Shown: positions 10,710-19,186, counted from the first letter of the stretch. The stretch: 64,000 nt of DNA from Winogradskyella sp. (GCF_013213835.1 NZ_JABSSU010000003.1:363796-427795); one strand, 5' to 3'. Notes: a model not told the origin generated them from the letters alone. Translations and numbers: made by a program.

Positions 10710-10771
10710 TTAAATTCACGTTTTAACGGATTAATTACTACTTTAGTCGGACCAATTAATTATCTCCATTT

Positions 10772-10792
10772 AAATAGATCGAAAATCTATTT
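10772..10792. repeat. Second palindrome upstream of deoC
   Basis: An 8-bp perfect inverted repeat (arms AAATAGAT and ATCTATTT, 10772-10779 with 10785-10792) around CGAAA, 64 bases before deoC. It sits where a promoter or leader would be expected and could be an operator or a leader hairpin. Confidence 0.5.
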
Positions 10793-10856
10793 GTATTCCC
10801 TCGGATTAGACAGGAATTACAATATCAAACAATTTACTTAAAAATAATATTCAACA

Positions 10857-11519
10857 ATGGAATTGAATAAATATATAGACCATACATTATTAAGCCCATC
10901 AGCAACTGAAGGAGATATTTTACAACTGTGCAAAGAAGCTCTAGAACACGAGTTCTATTCAATTTGTGTAAACAGTTGTTATGTTCCAATAGCAAAACAA
11001 GCATTAGATAAATCAAATGTAAATATTTGTACTGTTGTCGGTTTTCCGCTAGGCGCAATGTCTTCTGAAGCCAAAGCTTTCGAAGCAAAAAACGCTATAG
11101 AACATGGCGCTACCGAAATAGATATGGTGATGAATATTGGTCGCTTAAAAAGTAAAAATTACTTGGCAGTTTTAAAAGACATTTCTGCTGTGAAAACTGC
11201 GATAGGTGATGTACCTCTAAAAGTAATTATTGAAATAAGTGAGCTTTCAAAAAATGAAATTGTCAAAGCCTGTGAAATATGTATTGATGCAAAGGCGGAT
11301 TTTGTAAAAACCTCTACTGGATTCTCTAAGAGTGGTGCTACGCTGACCGCTGTAAAAATCATGAAGAAAAGCGTAAAGAATGTTCTTAAAATAAAAGCTT
11401 CTGGTGGCATTAGAGATGCAGAAACGGCACTTAAATACATAGAAGTTGGCGTGCATAGAATTGGCGCATCTTCAGGTGTTGCCATGATGTCAAATCTTAC
11501 TTCGCATTCAGCCTATTAG
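10857..11519 (+). CDS. deoC: Deoxyribose-phosphate aldolase
   Basis: A 220-residue TIM-barrel class I aldolase that cleaves 2-deoxyribose 5-phosphate to glyceraldehyde 3-phosphate and acetaldehyde. The Schiff-base lysine is K151 in DFVKTSTGF, and the second catalytic lysine is K180 in KASGGIR. Length and N-terminus (IDHTLL) fit the short bacterial DeoC form. Only 28 bases separate it from deoD, so the pair forms a deoxynucleoside salvage operon: DeoD releases deoxyribose 1-phosphate and DeoC degrades the 5-phosphate. The mutase that would join them (DeoB) is not in the window. Two palindromes precede the gene. Confidence 0.95.
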   Translation: MELNKYIDHTLLSPSATEGDILQLCKEALEHEFYSICVNSCYVPIAKQALDKSNVNICTVVGFPLGAMSSEAKAFEAKNAIEHGATEIDMVMNIGRLKSKNYLAVLKDISAVKTAIGDVPLKVIIEISELSKNEIVKACEICIDAKADFVKTSTGFSKSGATLTAVKIMKKSVKNVLKIKASGGIRDAETALKYIEVGVHRIGASSGVAMMSNLTSHSAY

Positions 11520-11547
11520 TTTAGATTACTTTGTGTAAATTTACCGC

Positions 11548-12246
11548 ATGAGTGTACATATCGGAGCGCAAAAAGGCGACATTGCAGAAACTATTTTATT
11601 ACCAGGTGATCCACTAAGAGCAAAATGGATAGCCGAAACCTTTTTTGAAAACCAAGTTTGCTTTAACGAAGTTAGAGGTATGTATGGTTATACCGGAACT
11701 TATAATGGTAAACGCATTTCTACAATGGGCTCTGGGATGGGAATACCTAGCATGTCTATTTATGCCAATGAATTAATAAAAGATTTCGGTGTTAAAAATC
11801 TTATTAGAGTTGGAAGCGCAGGATCTTATCAAAAAGATGTTAAAATAAGAGACGTTGTTTTAGCAATGGCGGCATCTTCAAATTCTGGTGTTAACGAACT
11901 TCGTTTTGGAGGTGCTGACTATTCACCAACAGCCGATTTTGAATTATTCATAAAGGCTGTAGACATTGCCAAGACTAAAAACATACCAATTAAGGCTGGT
12001 AATGTTTTATCTTCTGATGAATTCTACGAGGACAATATAGAATCCTATAAAAAATGGTCTAAATTTGGTGTACTTTGTGTAGAAATGGAGGCTGCCGGTT
12101 TATATACTGTAGCTGCTAAACATAATGCAAAAGCATTAGCCATTTTAACAATTTCTGATTCTTTAGTTACTGGAGAACGCACTACTAGTAAAGAAAGAGA
12201 AACCACCTTTAAAAGTATGATTGAAATAGCATTAGAGTTGGCTTAA
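11548..12246 (+). CDS. deoD: Purine-nucleoside phosphorylase, DeoD type
   Basis: A 232-residue hexameric-type purine nucleoside phosphorylase. The phosphate-binding segment [14 protein letters not shown] is near 18-31, and the catalytic Asp204 (ISDSL) and Arg217 fall at the same numbers as in E. coli DeoD. It converts purine (deoxy)nucleosides plus phosphate to free base and (deoxy)ribose 1-phosphate in the cytoplasm. It lies 28 bases downstream of deoC, probably in one transcript. A TAnnTTTG box at 12290 marks the start of the next unit. Confidence 0.95.
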   Translation: MSVHIGAQKGDIAETILLPGDPLRAKWIAETFFENQVCFNEVRGMYGYTGTYNGKRISTMGSGMGIPSMSIYANELIKDFGVKNLIRVGSAGSYQKDVKIRDVVLAMAASSNSGVNELRFGGADYSPTADFELFIKAVDIAKTKNIPIKAGNVLSSDEFYEDNIESYKKWSKFGVLCVEMEAAGLYTVAAKHNAKALAILTISDSLVTGERTTSKERETTFKSMIEIALELA

Positions 12247-12289
12247 TTATATTTAACATGCTTTTAAATAGAAAAGAGATTTTCTAGGC

Positions 12290-12297
12290 TATTTTTG
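12290..12297 (+). promoter_or_regulatory. Candidate -7 box (TATTTTTG) for the histidine-phosphatase fusion
   Basis: An exact match to the Bacteroidota sigma-A -7 consensus TAnnTTTG, 25 bases before the ATG at 12323, in the gap after deoD. A -33 element is not clear. Found by eye only. Confidence 0.4.
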
Positions 12298-12322
12298 AGA
12301 GTATTAATCTAACACTCACAGT

Positions 12323-13213
12323 ATGAAACCTCTATTAATAACTTTATCTTTCTTCTTTTCTTTCTTTTTATGCGGTCAAGAGCGTTCGGACAAAGAGCTA
12401 ATTGAAGCCACCTTAAACAACTATATTGACGGCTTTTATCAAGGAGACACAACCAAGCTAAAAGCGGCTCTTAAACCAAGACTATACAAATTCGGTTATT
12501 TAAAAGATAAAGAAACAGGCAAATATAAATACTATCAACATCTAAGTTATGACAATGCCTTAAAACTTGCCCAATCAATTAAAGACAATGGACGAACACG
12601 TACTGAAAGCAAAATGCGTAGTGTTAAGGTCCTAGAAATTAGTAATCACATTGCATCTGCAAAGGTCACTGCAGCTTGGGGAATTGATTATGTTTTATTA
12701 TCCAAAGACAATGATAAATGGATGATTGAAGAAGTCATTTGGGAAGGTCCTTATCAAGATAAATACCAAGAAGAACAAAAGGTTACCACATATTATTTGA
12801 TTAGACATGCAGAAAAAGATAAATCAGATAAACAAAATAGAAATCCACACCTAACAGACATTGGCCAAAAAAGAGCTGAAAACTGGCTTAATGTTTTTGA
12901 AGATGTTGAATTCGATATGATATATTCAACAAATTATCATAGAACCATAGAAACTGCGCTTCCAACCGCCAAAGCAAATGATTTGGAAATTATCTATTAC
13001 GATCCCAGAAATATGGATATAGACACTTTCATGGAAAAAACTAAAGGAAAAACTGTGTTAATTGTAGGACATAGTAATACAACTCCTACTCTAGCCAATA
13101 AAATTATTGAAGAGGATAAGTATTCTCAGATTGATGAAACTAACAATTCAAATCTTTACATAATTAACAAGAATGATAGTTCAATAACATCTACACTTTT
13201 AAAAATTAATTGA
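12323..13213 (+). CDS. Exported NTF2-like / histidine phosphatase fusion protein
   Basis: A 296-residue protein with a signal peptide (about 1-19, LCGQ). Residues about 22-145 form an NTF2/SnoaL-like domain of the 'putative lumazine-binding' type (YIDGFYQGD near the start, W-M-I-E-E-V-I-W at the end). Residues about 155-296 are a histidine phosphatase domain of SixA/phosphoglycerate-mutase type: RHAE at 161-164 with nucleophile H162, the STNYHRTIETA helix near 202, and the second catalytic H250 in VGHSN. The phosphatase would act in the periplasm; its substrate is unknown. The pairing of a ligand-binding-like fold with a phosphatase is uncommon. It is a single gene with its own promoter-like box, upstream of the glycosyl cluster. 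Confidence 0.85.
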   Translation: MKPLLITLSFFFSFFLCGQERSDKELIEATLNNYIDGFYQGDTTKLKAALKPRLYKFGYLKDKETGKYKYYQHLSYDNALKLAQSIKDNGRTRTESKMRSVKVLEISNHIASAKVTAAWGIDYVLLSKDNDKWMIEEVIWEGPYQDKYQEEQKVTTYYLIRHAEKDKSDKQNRNPHLTDIGQKRAENWLNVFEDVEFDMIYSTNYHRTIETALPTAKANDLEIIYYDPRNMDIDTFMEKTKGKTVLIVGHSNTTPTLANKIIEEDKYSQIDETNNSNLYIINKNDSSITSTLLKIN

Positions 13214-13254
13214 TTACAATTCAAAAGATTAGTATCTAATTTATAATAAATCTG

Positions 13255-13282
13255 ATTCGATAAATTCATGACTTAATCGAAT
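13255..13282. repeat. Inverted repeat upstream of the glycosyl cluster
   Basis: Arms ATTCGAT (13255-13261) and ATCGAAT (13276-13282) around a 14-base AT-rich centre, in the spacer before the first cluster gene. It may be a weak terminator of the upstream gene or an operator; no T run supports the first reading. Confidence 0.4.
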
Positions 13283-13328
13283 ATTAAATCAATTCATGGA
13301 TAATTCGTTTTTATTCAGAAATAATGGC

Positions 13329-13336
13329 TAGTTTTG
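13329..13336 (+). promoter_or_regulatory. Candidate -7 box (TAGTTTTG) for the SDR-to-SDR cluster
   Basis: Matches TAnnTTTG, 35 bases before the ATG at 13372. A T-rich stretch about 18-20 bases upstream could serve as the -33 element but lacks the exact TTTG. This is the only promoter-like site I see before the five-gene cluster. Confidence 0.4.
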
Positions 13337-13371
13337 GAGTAACAAATCAACCATTAACCGCTAAATAATCT

Positions 13372-14118
13372 ATGAAAACAGTAATGATTTTAGGTGGCTC
13401 TAAAGGAGTCGGCAAAGAAATACTTAAATCTTGCCTCAATAAAGGTTATAATGTCGCATTTTGCGGAAGAGATCAAAAACTTGGTAATGAAATCATCAAG
13501 TCCCTTAATGCAGAGGATAAACTGTATTTTCATAAAATTGATTTAAACTCAATTGATGGTATTGAAAGCTATTACAATGAAACCATCAAAAAATTCAAAA
13601 AAATTGACGCTTTAGTATTATATGCTGGAGTGACTCCTGTGGCGTCTTTAATTGATACTGAAGAAGAGGTTTATGACCAAATATTTAATGTAAATCTTAA
13701 AGCACCTTACTTTTTAACCAAACATGTTATTAAAAACATGATGGAAAACAAAACAGGTTCCATCATATTCTTTGGTTCTGCACATATGGATTATGGTCAA
13801 GAGGATAGAACACCATATGCTTTGACTAAAAGTACGCTTTATACTTTATCTAACCATATTGCGCATCATTATGCCAAATATGGAGTTAGATCTAATTACT
13901 TAGTTATGGGATGGACGCATACAGAAGGTGAGTTGGCTTTACGAGCTAGTGAAGGTATAAGCGAAGAAGATTTAAAAAATGAAGCTAGTGGAATTATACC
14001 AATGGGGCGCATGCTAAGTCCATATGATCCTGTACCGGCAGTAATGCATTTTATTTCAGATGACTCTGCAATGACCACAGGTTCTATAATGAGAGTAACA
14101 GGCGGAGAATATATATAG
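13372..14118 (+). CDS. Short-chain dehydrogenase/reductase (first gene of glycosyl cluster)
   Basis: A 248-residue classical SDR. The Rossmann loop GGSKGVG is at 8-14, and the catalytic Ser136, Tyr149 and Lys153 (YALTK) are present. The usual NNAG motif is changed to L-Y-A-G at about 83-86. An Arg soon after the loop (CGRD, 31-34) suggests NADPH preference. It is the first gene of a compact run with an SMP-30-like lactonase, a glycosyltransferase, an ATP-grasp enzyme and a second SDR. Oxidation or reduction of a sugar or sugar acid is the most likely job, inferred from context only. The substrate is unknown. Confidence 0.85.
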   Translation: MKTVMILGGSKGVGKEILKSCLNKGYNVAFCGRDQKLGNEIIKSLNAEDKLYFHKIDLNSIDGIESYYNETIKKFKKIDALVLYAGVTPVASLIDTEEEVYDQIFNVNLKAPYFLTKHVIKNMMENKTGSIIFFGSAHMDYGQEDRTPYALTKSTLYTLSNHIAHHYAKYGVRSNYLVMGWTHTEGELALRASEGISEEDLKNEASGIIPMGRMLSPYDPVPAVMHFISDDSAMTTGSIMRVTGGEYI

Positions 14119-14128
14119 TTTGAAATTC

Positions 14129-14950
14129 ATGAAACCTACACTCGTTCATTTTTCTGAAACTGCTGAATTATTTGAAGGACCTATTTTCGACTCAAAACAC
14201 AAACTTTTGTATTTTGTTTCTATTCTTGATGGATTGACATTTTGTTATAATCCAGAAACAAAGGAAATACTTAGTATTAAATTAGATTCGCCTTCAAGCA
14301 ACATATATGTAATAGACTTTAAAAAAGTATTAGTTGCTTCAAAAAATGGCTTTTACAATATAGATTTCAATACGCTTAAAGCTGAGTTTGCCTTTCAAAT
14401 TGATATAGCACCTAATGTGAGATATAATGATGGCATAGTAGATCCCAAAGGCAGATACATCATTGGCACTATGGGATATCCTGAGGTAATAGGTAATATA
14501 GGCAAGGTTTACTCCTACTCTAATGGAATATCTAAAGTAATTATTGAAAACACTACTATTTCTAATGGCTTAGCTTTTGCTGCCGACCAAAAATCTTTAT
14601 TCTTTATAGATACTCCAACTCAAAAAGTGGCCAAGTATCATTATGATATTGAAACTGGTGATGTAAACTTCGATTCTTATGTGATTAAATTTACAAACGA
14701 AGGAAATCCAGATGGTATGACCATAGATAAAGATGGAATGCTATGGATTGCAGAATGGAATGGCTACTGCGTATCTCAATGGAATCCTAATACAGGAGAA
14801 AAACTAAATGAAATAAAACTACCATATAAAAATGTGACCTCTTGTTGTTTTGATAACAATTCAAACTTATACATTACAACAGCTAAAGAAGAAGATGTAA
14901 CAGAAAATAATGGAAGTGGATTATTTTATGTTGAATTAAACAAGTTTTAG
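14129..14950 (+). CDS. SMP-30/gluconolactonase/LRE family protein
   Basis: A 273-residue six-bladed beta-propeller. Typical motifs are FEGPIFDSK near the start (metal-binding Glu), RYNDGIVDPKGR and NGLAFAADQ in the middle, and GNPDGMTIDKDGMLWIAEW near 195-213. Together they keep the Glu, Asn, Asn and Asp ligands of the gluconolactonase/regucalcin family. These enzymes open sugar lactones in a metal-dependent reaction. The frame can also start at a TTG at 14120, but the ATG at 14129 (MKPTLVHF) matches the usual family start. It follows the SDR by about 10 bases and precedes the glycosyltransferase by 5, so all are surely co-transcribed. No signal peptide is present: cytoplasmic. Confidence 0.88.
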   Translation: MKPTLVHFSETAELFEGPIFDSKHKLLYFVSILDGLTFCYNPETKEILSIKLDSPSSNIYVIDFKKVLVASKNGFYNIDFNTLKAEFAFQIDIAPNVRYNDGIVDPKGRYIIGTMGYPEVIGNIGKVYSYSNGISKVIIENTTISNGLAFAADQKSLFFIDTPTQKVAKYHYDIETGDVNFDSYVIKFTNEGNPDGMTIDKDGMLWIAEWNGYCVSQWNPNTGEKLNEIKLPYKNVTSCCFDNNSNLYITTAKEEDVTENNGSGLFYVELNKF

Positions 14951-14955
14951 AATTT

Positions 14956-16203
14956 ATGAACACACCAAAAATTAGTGTCATTGTTCCTATTTATAGAATT
15001 GAAAACTATTTACCACAATGCGTAGACAGCTTGTTAGGGCAATCTTTTAAAGATTTTGAACTGATTTTAGTCAATGACGGAAGTCCAGACAGTTGCCCAC
15101 AAATATGTGATAGTTACGCAAAACAAGATTCTAGAGTAAAAGCAGTTCATAAGGCCAATGGTGGTTTGCTTTCTGCTAGAAAAGCTGGTTTAGAAGCGGC
15201 GTCTGGCGAATATATTGCTTGGGTTGATGGTGATGATTGGGTAGATCCTCATTTTTTAAGTATTTTATATAAACTAGCTAAAGAGAATGATGCAGATCTT
15301 ACAGTTACCGGACATTTTAGAGAATTTGATGGTAAGATTGAAACTATAAAACCAAATAATCCAGGTGTTTACAATGAAGAAGAAATTAAGTCTTCTATCA
15401 TTACAAAAGCTATCTTTAATGGAGAATTTTGTGAACATGGCATGTCTACATATGTCTGGAATAAACTATATAAAAAAGACCTACTAGAAAAAGTACTTTT
15501 TAATGTTCATAATGATATTGTAATGGGAGAAGATGCTGCCATAACATACTCATACTTAGCACTCTCTAAAAGCTTAGTAATAAGTAAAATTCCACTGTAT
15601 TACTACAGACAGAGACACGATTCAATAGTAAAATCTATTGAAAATCCTGCGATGGAATATTACAGACTTGGTCTTTTAATGAATCATTTATACAGACACT
15701 TAGAGGTAGCTATTGACAAAGTTGCTCTTAAAAAGCAAATCGACTTTTATTTGTATTCTCAATTATTAGTGAGGTCTGGTGGATTAATTAATCTAGATAA
15801 TGGTTCGAAAGTTTTCAATCCTTTTAAAAACATAAAAAAAGGTTCTAAAATTGCAGTATACAGTTCTGGTTCTTTTGGTCAACATGTGGTTTCGACGAAT
15901 TTAAAAACCAATTACTTCAACATAATGAATTGGGTTGATATCGATTATCATGATTTAAAAATAGGGAATACCATGGTCGAGCCAATTAGCGCAATTAACA
16001 ATGATGATATCGATAATCTAATTATAGCTACCATCAATCCTTCAACTCATAGAATGATAGAAAAAGAGCTCGAACTTTTTGGAATTTCAAAAGATAAAAT
16101 AGAAAAAATAGAAATCAACGACTCAAAAATAAATCAGCTATTCAAAGACTTGGGTTTCGATGAGAATTTTCTTTTTCAAGCAGATATTGCAGTAAAAAAA
16201 TAA
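14956..16203 (+). CDS. GT2 glycosyltransferase with C-terminal nucleotide-binding-like domain
   Basis: A 415-residue protein. Residues 1-235 are a GT-A fold family 2 transferase: SVIVPIYRIENYL at the start, the nucleotide-binding LVNDGSPDS near 39-47, and a metal-binding DGDD at 91-94. Residues about 280-400 (KIAVYSSGSFGQHVV, then NWVDID and DNLIIAT) resemble the Rossmann-like domain at the end of some sugar methyltransferases and of PglD-type proteins. This is an unusual two-domain layout for GT2. It would transfer a sugar from a nucleotide donor in the cytoplasm; no membrane segment is seen. Donor and acceptor are unknown. It is the third gene of the cluster. Confidence 0.88.
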   Translation: MNTPKISVIVPIYRIENYLPQCVDSLLGQSFKDFELILVNDGSPDSCPQICDSYAKQDSRVKAVHKANGGLLSARKAGLEAASGEYIAWVDGDDWVDPHFLSILYKLAKENDADLTVTGHFREFDGKIETIKPNNPGVYNEEEIKSSIITKAIFNGEFCEHGMSTYVWNKLYKKDLLEKVLFNVHNDIVMGEDAAITYSYLALSKSLVISKIPLYYYRQRHDSIVKSIENPAMEYYRLGLLMNHLYRHLEVAIDKVALKKQIDFYLYSQLLVRSGGLINLDNGSKVFNPFKNIKKGSKIAVYSSGSFGQHVVSTNLKTNYFNIMNWVDIDYHDLKIGNTMVEPISAINNDDIDNLIIATINPSTHRMIEKELELFGISKDKIEKIEINDSKINQLFKDLGFDENFLFQADIAVKK

Positions 16204-16234
16204 ATTATTTAACAAAATAAAACAACATAAACAC

Positions 16235-17527
16235 ATGTCTAAAAAAATAATAATCCTTGGTGGTAATCCTGAAACTGGCGTTTTAGTAGAAATAGCAAAC
16301 AGCATGGGACTTCATACTATTGTTATAGACCCAAATCCTAATGCACCAGCTAAAAAATTTGCTACCGAAACTTTTGATATCGATGGTTTTGATATCGAAG
16401 GAATCGTTAATGTTGCTAAAGAAAATAATGTTGATGCAGTATTAGTTGGAGTTGCCGATATATTAGTAAAACCATATAAAGAAATTTGCGAAAGACTTGG
16501 TCTTCCTTGCTATGCTACAGATGGTGCTATTGAAGCTTTTTGTAGCAAAGACGGTTACAAACGCTATTGTGAAAAATACGGCGTTCAAGATATTCCTGGA
16601 ATCTATATAAAAAGAGGTGAAGCAATAAGAAAACCAGACAATGTAGATTTACCTTTAATGGTAAAACCTGTTGATAGTGGCGGTGGCGTTGGTATGAAAA
16701 TATGTAGAGAAGAAGCTGATTATATAGAAACTGTTAAGCATGTTCTTAAATACTCTAAAAAAGGTATTGTTTTAGTAGAAAAATACATGGATGTTAATTG
16801 CGATGATATGGCTGCTTACTACACATTTAAAGATGGTATTCCGTATTTATCTGCAATATATGATAGAACGTTAACAAGACTTCAAGGAAACTCTAGCCCT
16901 ATTGGGCTTGCCACGCTATATCCTTCAAAGTATACCGAAGCATTTGTTGAAAAAGTACACCCAAAACTTTCTGAGCTTTTTAAAGGCACTAAAGTTCAAA
17001 GTGGTGTGCTTAATGTTCAATTTTTTGTTGAGAATGGAGAATTTTATAGTTATGACCCAGGGTTTAGGTTACAAGGTGAAGCACCACATATCGCTCTTGC
17101 TGATATCAACGGCTTTGACCACCGTAAAATGTTAATCAATTTTGCTTTAACTGGTAAATTTGGAGAAGATAACTTTTCAGAACAAAATGATTACATGTTA
17201 GGAGGCAAAAAAGCGTGTTCTATTTGGGTACTATTAAAAGAAGGTAAAATTGAATCTATAAAAGGGCTTGACGCTATTAAAAATCATAAAAATGTAATCT
17301 TTGTAGTAGAAAGATTTAAAGAAGGTGATACTGTAGCGCCAGAAATGGTAGGTACAGAAAGACAAGTACTTTATAGAATTTATACTGTATCTGATTCAGT
17401 CAAAGAAACAAACCAAACAATACAAGACATTCAGAACATACTAGATGTTAAGGATGAAAATGATGAGGATATGGTTTTAGAGTGGACAAAACTTTGGAAT
17501 GAAGATGATTTTAGTCATCAACTATAA
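16235..17527 (+). CDS. ATP-grasp ligase of the carbamoyl-phosphate-synthase-like type
   Basis: A 430-residue enzyme. It has an N-terminal preATP-grasp Rossmann domain (IIILGGNPETGVLVEIA), an ATP-grasp core (about 110-310) with the glycine-rich loop KPVDSGGGVGM and the metal-ligand region YSYDPGFRLQGEAPH, and a C-terminal lid region. Such enzymes join a carboxylate, through an acyl phosphate, to an amine or similar nucleophile. A partner making a sugar acid (the SMP-30-like lactonase and SDRs next door) suggests that the carboxylate may be an aldonic or uronic acid, but this is inference. It is separated from the GT by 31 bases and from the next SDR by 83. Confidence 0.88.
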   Translation: MSKKIIILGGNPETGVLVEIANSMGLHTIVIDPNPNAPAKKFATETFDIDGFDIEGIVNVAKENNVDAVLVGVADILVKPYKEICERLGLPCYATDGAIEAFCSKDGYKRYCEKYGVQDIPGIYIKRGEAIRKPDNVDLPLMVKPVDSGGGVGMKICREEADYIETVKHVLKYSKKGIVLVEKYMDVNCDDMAAYYTFKDGIPYLSAIYDRTLTRLQGNSSPIGLATLYPSKYTEAFVEKVHPKLSELFKGTKVQSGVLNVQFFVENGEFYSYDPGFRLQGEAPHIALADINGFDHRKMLINFALTGKFGEDNFSEQNDYMLGGKKACSIWVLLKEGKIESIKGLDAIKNHKNVIFVVERFKEGDTVAPEMVGTERQVLYRIYTVSDSVKETNQTIQDIQNILDVKDENDEDMVLEWTKLWNEDDFSHQL

Positions 17528-17558
17528 CTAATTTATAACTAACCAATCAAAAAAACTA

Positions 17559-17594
17559 TCATTTCAATTCTATTAAAAAATAAAAATGAAATGA
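17559..17594. repeat. Inverted repeat between ATP-grasp and second SDR
   Basis: Arms TCATTTCA (17559-17566) and TGAAATGA (17587-17594) around 20 AT-rich bases, just before the last gene of the cluster. It could form a hairpin in the mRNA that lowers or stabilises expression of one side. No T run follows, so it is not a clear terminator. Confidence 0.4.
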
Positions 17595-17610
17595 GAGAAT
17601 AAGTAATAAA

Positions 17611-18384
17611 ATGAAAAAAAACATATTAGAAGCTTTTAGTTTAGAGGGTAAAAAAGCCATTGTTGTGGGTGGCGCTGGAGACCTTGGTAAAGCCATGGTT
17701 GAGGGTTTAGCTGAAGCTGGAGCTCAAGTTGTCATTATTGACCTAGATGATAGAATGTTTGAAATAGCAAAATCATTTAAAGCCTGTAACCTAAACGTAG
17801 AAGCGATAAAAGCAGATGTTAGCAAACTTGAAGAAGTTCAAAGTTCCTATAAATCAGCCTTAGAAATGTTGGGTGGTCGTGTGGATATTATGGTGAACTC
17901 AGCAGGTATACAAAGAAGATATCCTAGTGAAGATTTTCCAGAAGAAGAATGGAGTAAAGTCATTGCAATTAATCTAGATGCAACCTTCTACTATTGTAAA
18001 TACGCTATTAATACGATGTTAGAACATGGTGGTGGAAAAATCATAAATATAGCATCCTTAATGAGTTTCTTGGGCGGCATTACAATTCCGGCTTATGCGG
18101 CTTCAAAAGGTGGTGTAGGGCAATTAACTAAAGCACTATCTAATGACCTCGCCGCAAAAGGTATTTGCGTTAATGCAATTGCACCAGGTTATATGGATAC
18201 GCAATTAAATACGGCACTTATAAACGATAAAAAGCGTACAGAAGAAGTCTTTATGAGAGTACCTATGAAACGTTGGGGAACAGGCGATGATCTTAAAGGA
18301 TTAACTGTATTCTTAGCGTCTGCAGCAAGCGACTACATTACTGGAACAATCATTCCTGTTGATGGCGGTTATTTAGGAAGATAA
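17611..18384 (+). CDS. SDR oxidoreductase, gluconate 5-dehydrogenase / KduD-like
   Basis: A 257-residue classical SDR. The glycine loop GGAGDLG is at 20-26, an Asp at the end of strand 2 (VIIDLDDR, about 41-48) points to NAD+ use, and NSAG, Ser149, Tyr162 and Lys166 form the active site. The C-terminal ITGTIIPVDGGYLGR is typical of the gluconate 5-dehydrogenase/2-deoxy-D-gluconate 3-dehydrogenase subgroup, so a sugar-acid substrate is likely. It closes the five-gene cluster and is followed by a very strong hairpin. Which sugar it acts on is unknown. Confidence 0.88.
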   Translation: MKKNILEAFSLEGKKAIVVGGAGDLGKAMVEGLAEAGAQVVIIDLDDRMFEIAKSFKACNLNVEAIKADVSKLEEVQSSYKSALEMLGGRVDIMVNSAGIQRRYPSEDFPEEEWSKVIAINLDATFYYCKYAINTMLEHGGGKIINIASLMSFLGGITIPAYAASKGGVGQLTKALSNDLAAKGICVNAIAPGYMDTQLNTALINDKKRTEEVFMRVPMKRWGTGDDLKGLTVFLASAASDYITGTIIPVDGGYLGR

Positions 18385-18403
18385 CTAATATCCAGAAAAA
18401 TAT

Positions 18404-18434
18404 AAATAGCATTGAATATGATTCAATGCTATTT
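18404..18434. terminator. Strong bidirectional terminator after the glycosyl cluster
   Basis: A perfect 14-bp inverted repeat (18404-18417 with 18421-18434) with a 3-base loop. A T run continues on the plus strand after it. It lies between the end of the SDR (18384) and the minus-strand lipoprotein stop (18437), so it can serve both. Confidence 0.85.
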
Positions 18435-18436
18435 TT

Positions 18437-19186
18437 TTATTCTATAAGTTCTACCTCAACATTTTCTAATTCAATTTTAGAAAGTAGTTTGAGTTGCTCA
18501 TCCTCAAAAGCTTTACCTAAATCAAAAAGATCGATTTTTTCTTCAGATTTGTAATTGTTATAGTCTACAATTCTAATACCCTCTAAATAACGTTCGTTGT
18601 ATGATGATCTAAATCGTATCCCTATATCATCATCTTCATTATAGGAATATGCTAAATAATCAACTTTAAAGTTTTTCTTATTCACCCAATACACAAAGAC
18701 ATCTTCAAAATCCTCACCGCCACCTTCTTCATCAAACGTTACCTTGATTTTATAATAATTTTCATTATTTATCGATTCCTCTTCAAGTAATTCTTTGTTG
18801 ACTGCTTTATCATTTAACCCAAATGGTAACACTGAAAAATAATGTACCGAATTTACTGATGCTGAATACAATATCTTTAAAGAATCTGAAAGTCTTACTG
18901 AAGAGCTATTAACTGAACGTTCAAAGTTATTGCTTGACATCAAATCAAAAATAGAATCCTTACCTTCTGCAAAAATTCTGATATAAGTCGCATTACCATT
19001 AGATCTCCTGGCCACATAAAACTTATCCCTAAAATTGAATCTTATAACAGAATTTTTAAACTTTTCGCCACCTGATACTTTAATCGATTCATTGATAATA
19101 TCATCCGCTGACAAATCCTTGGCTTTATTTTCTTCTTTACACCCAAAAAATACGAAACAAATTAATCCTAGAAATATATACTTCAT
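18437..19186 (-). CDS. Lipoprotein, resembles DUF6503 family
   Basis: A 249-residue protein with a lipoprotein signal peptide: hydrophobic residues 4-15 followed by F-G-C, with Cys16 the probable lipid site. The mature protein begins DIINESIKVSGGEKFKNSVI and contains many antiparallel strands with aromatic residues (RFNFRDKFYVARR; YYKIKVTFDEEGG; YWVNKKNFKVDYLAY), the pattern of DUF6503 and of LolA-like outer-membrane lipoprotein folds. The role is unknown. It is divergent from smpB across about 100 bases. Confidence 0.7.
   Translation of the reverse strand: MKYIFLGLICFVFFGCKEENKAKDLSADDIINESIKVSGGEKFKNSVIRFNFRDKFYVARRSNGNATYIRIFAEGKDSIFDLMSSNNFERSVNSSSVRLSDSLKILYSASVNSVHYFSVLPFGLNDKAVNKELLEEESINNENYYKIKVTFDEEGGGEDFEDVFVYWVNKKNFKVDYLAYSYNEDDDIGIRFRSSYNERYLEGIRIVDYNNYKSEEKIDLFDLGKAFEDEQLKLLSKIELENVEVELIE

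Noticed and set aside
11159..11485. Open frame of 108 codons on the minus strand inside deoC
   Set aside because: Antisense shadow of a firmly recognised enzyme gene, no family resemblance.
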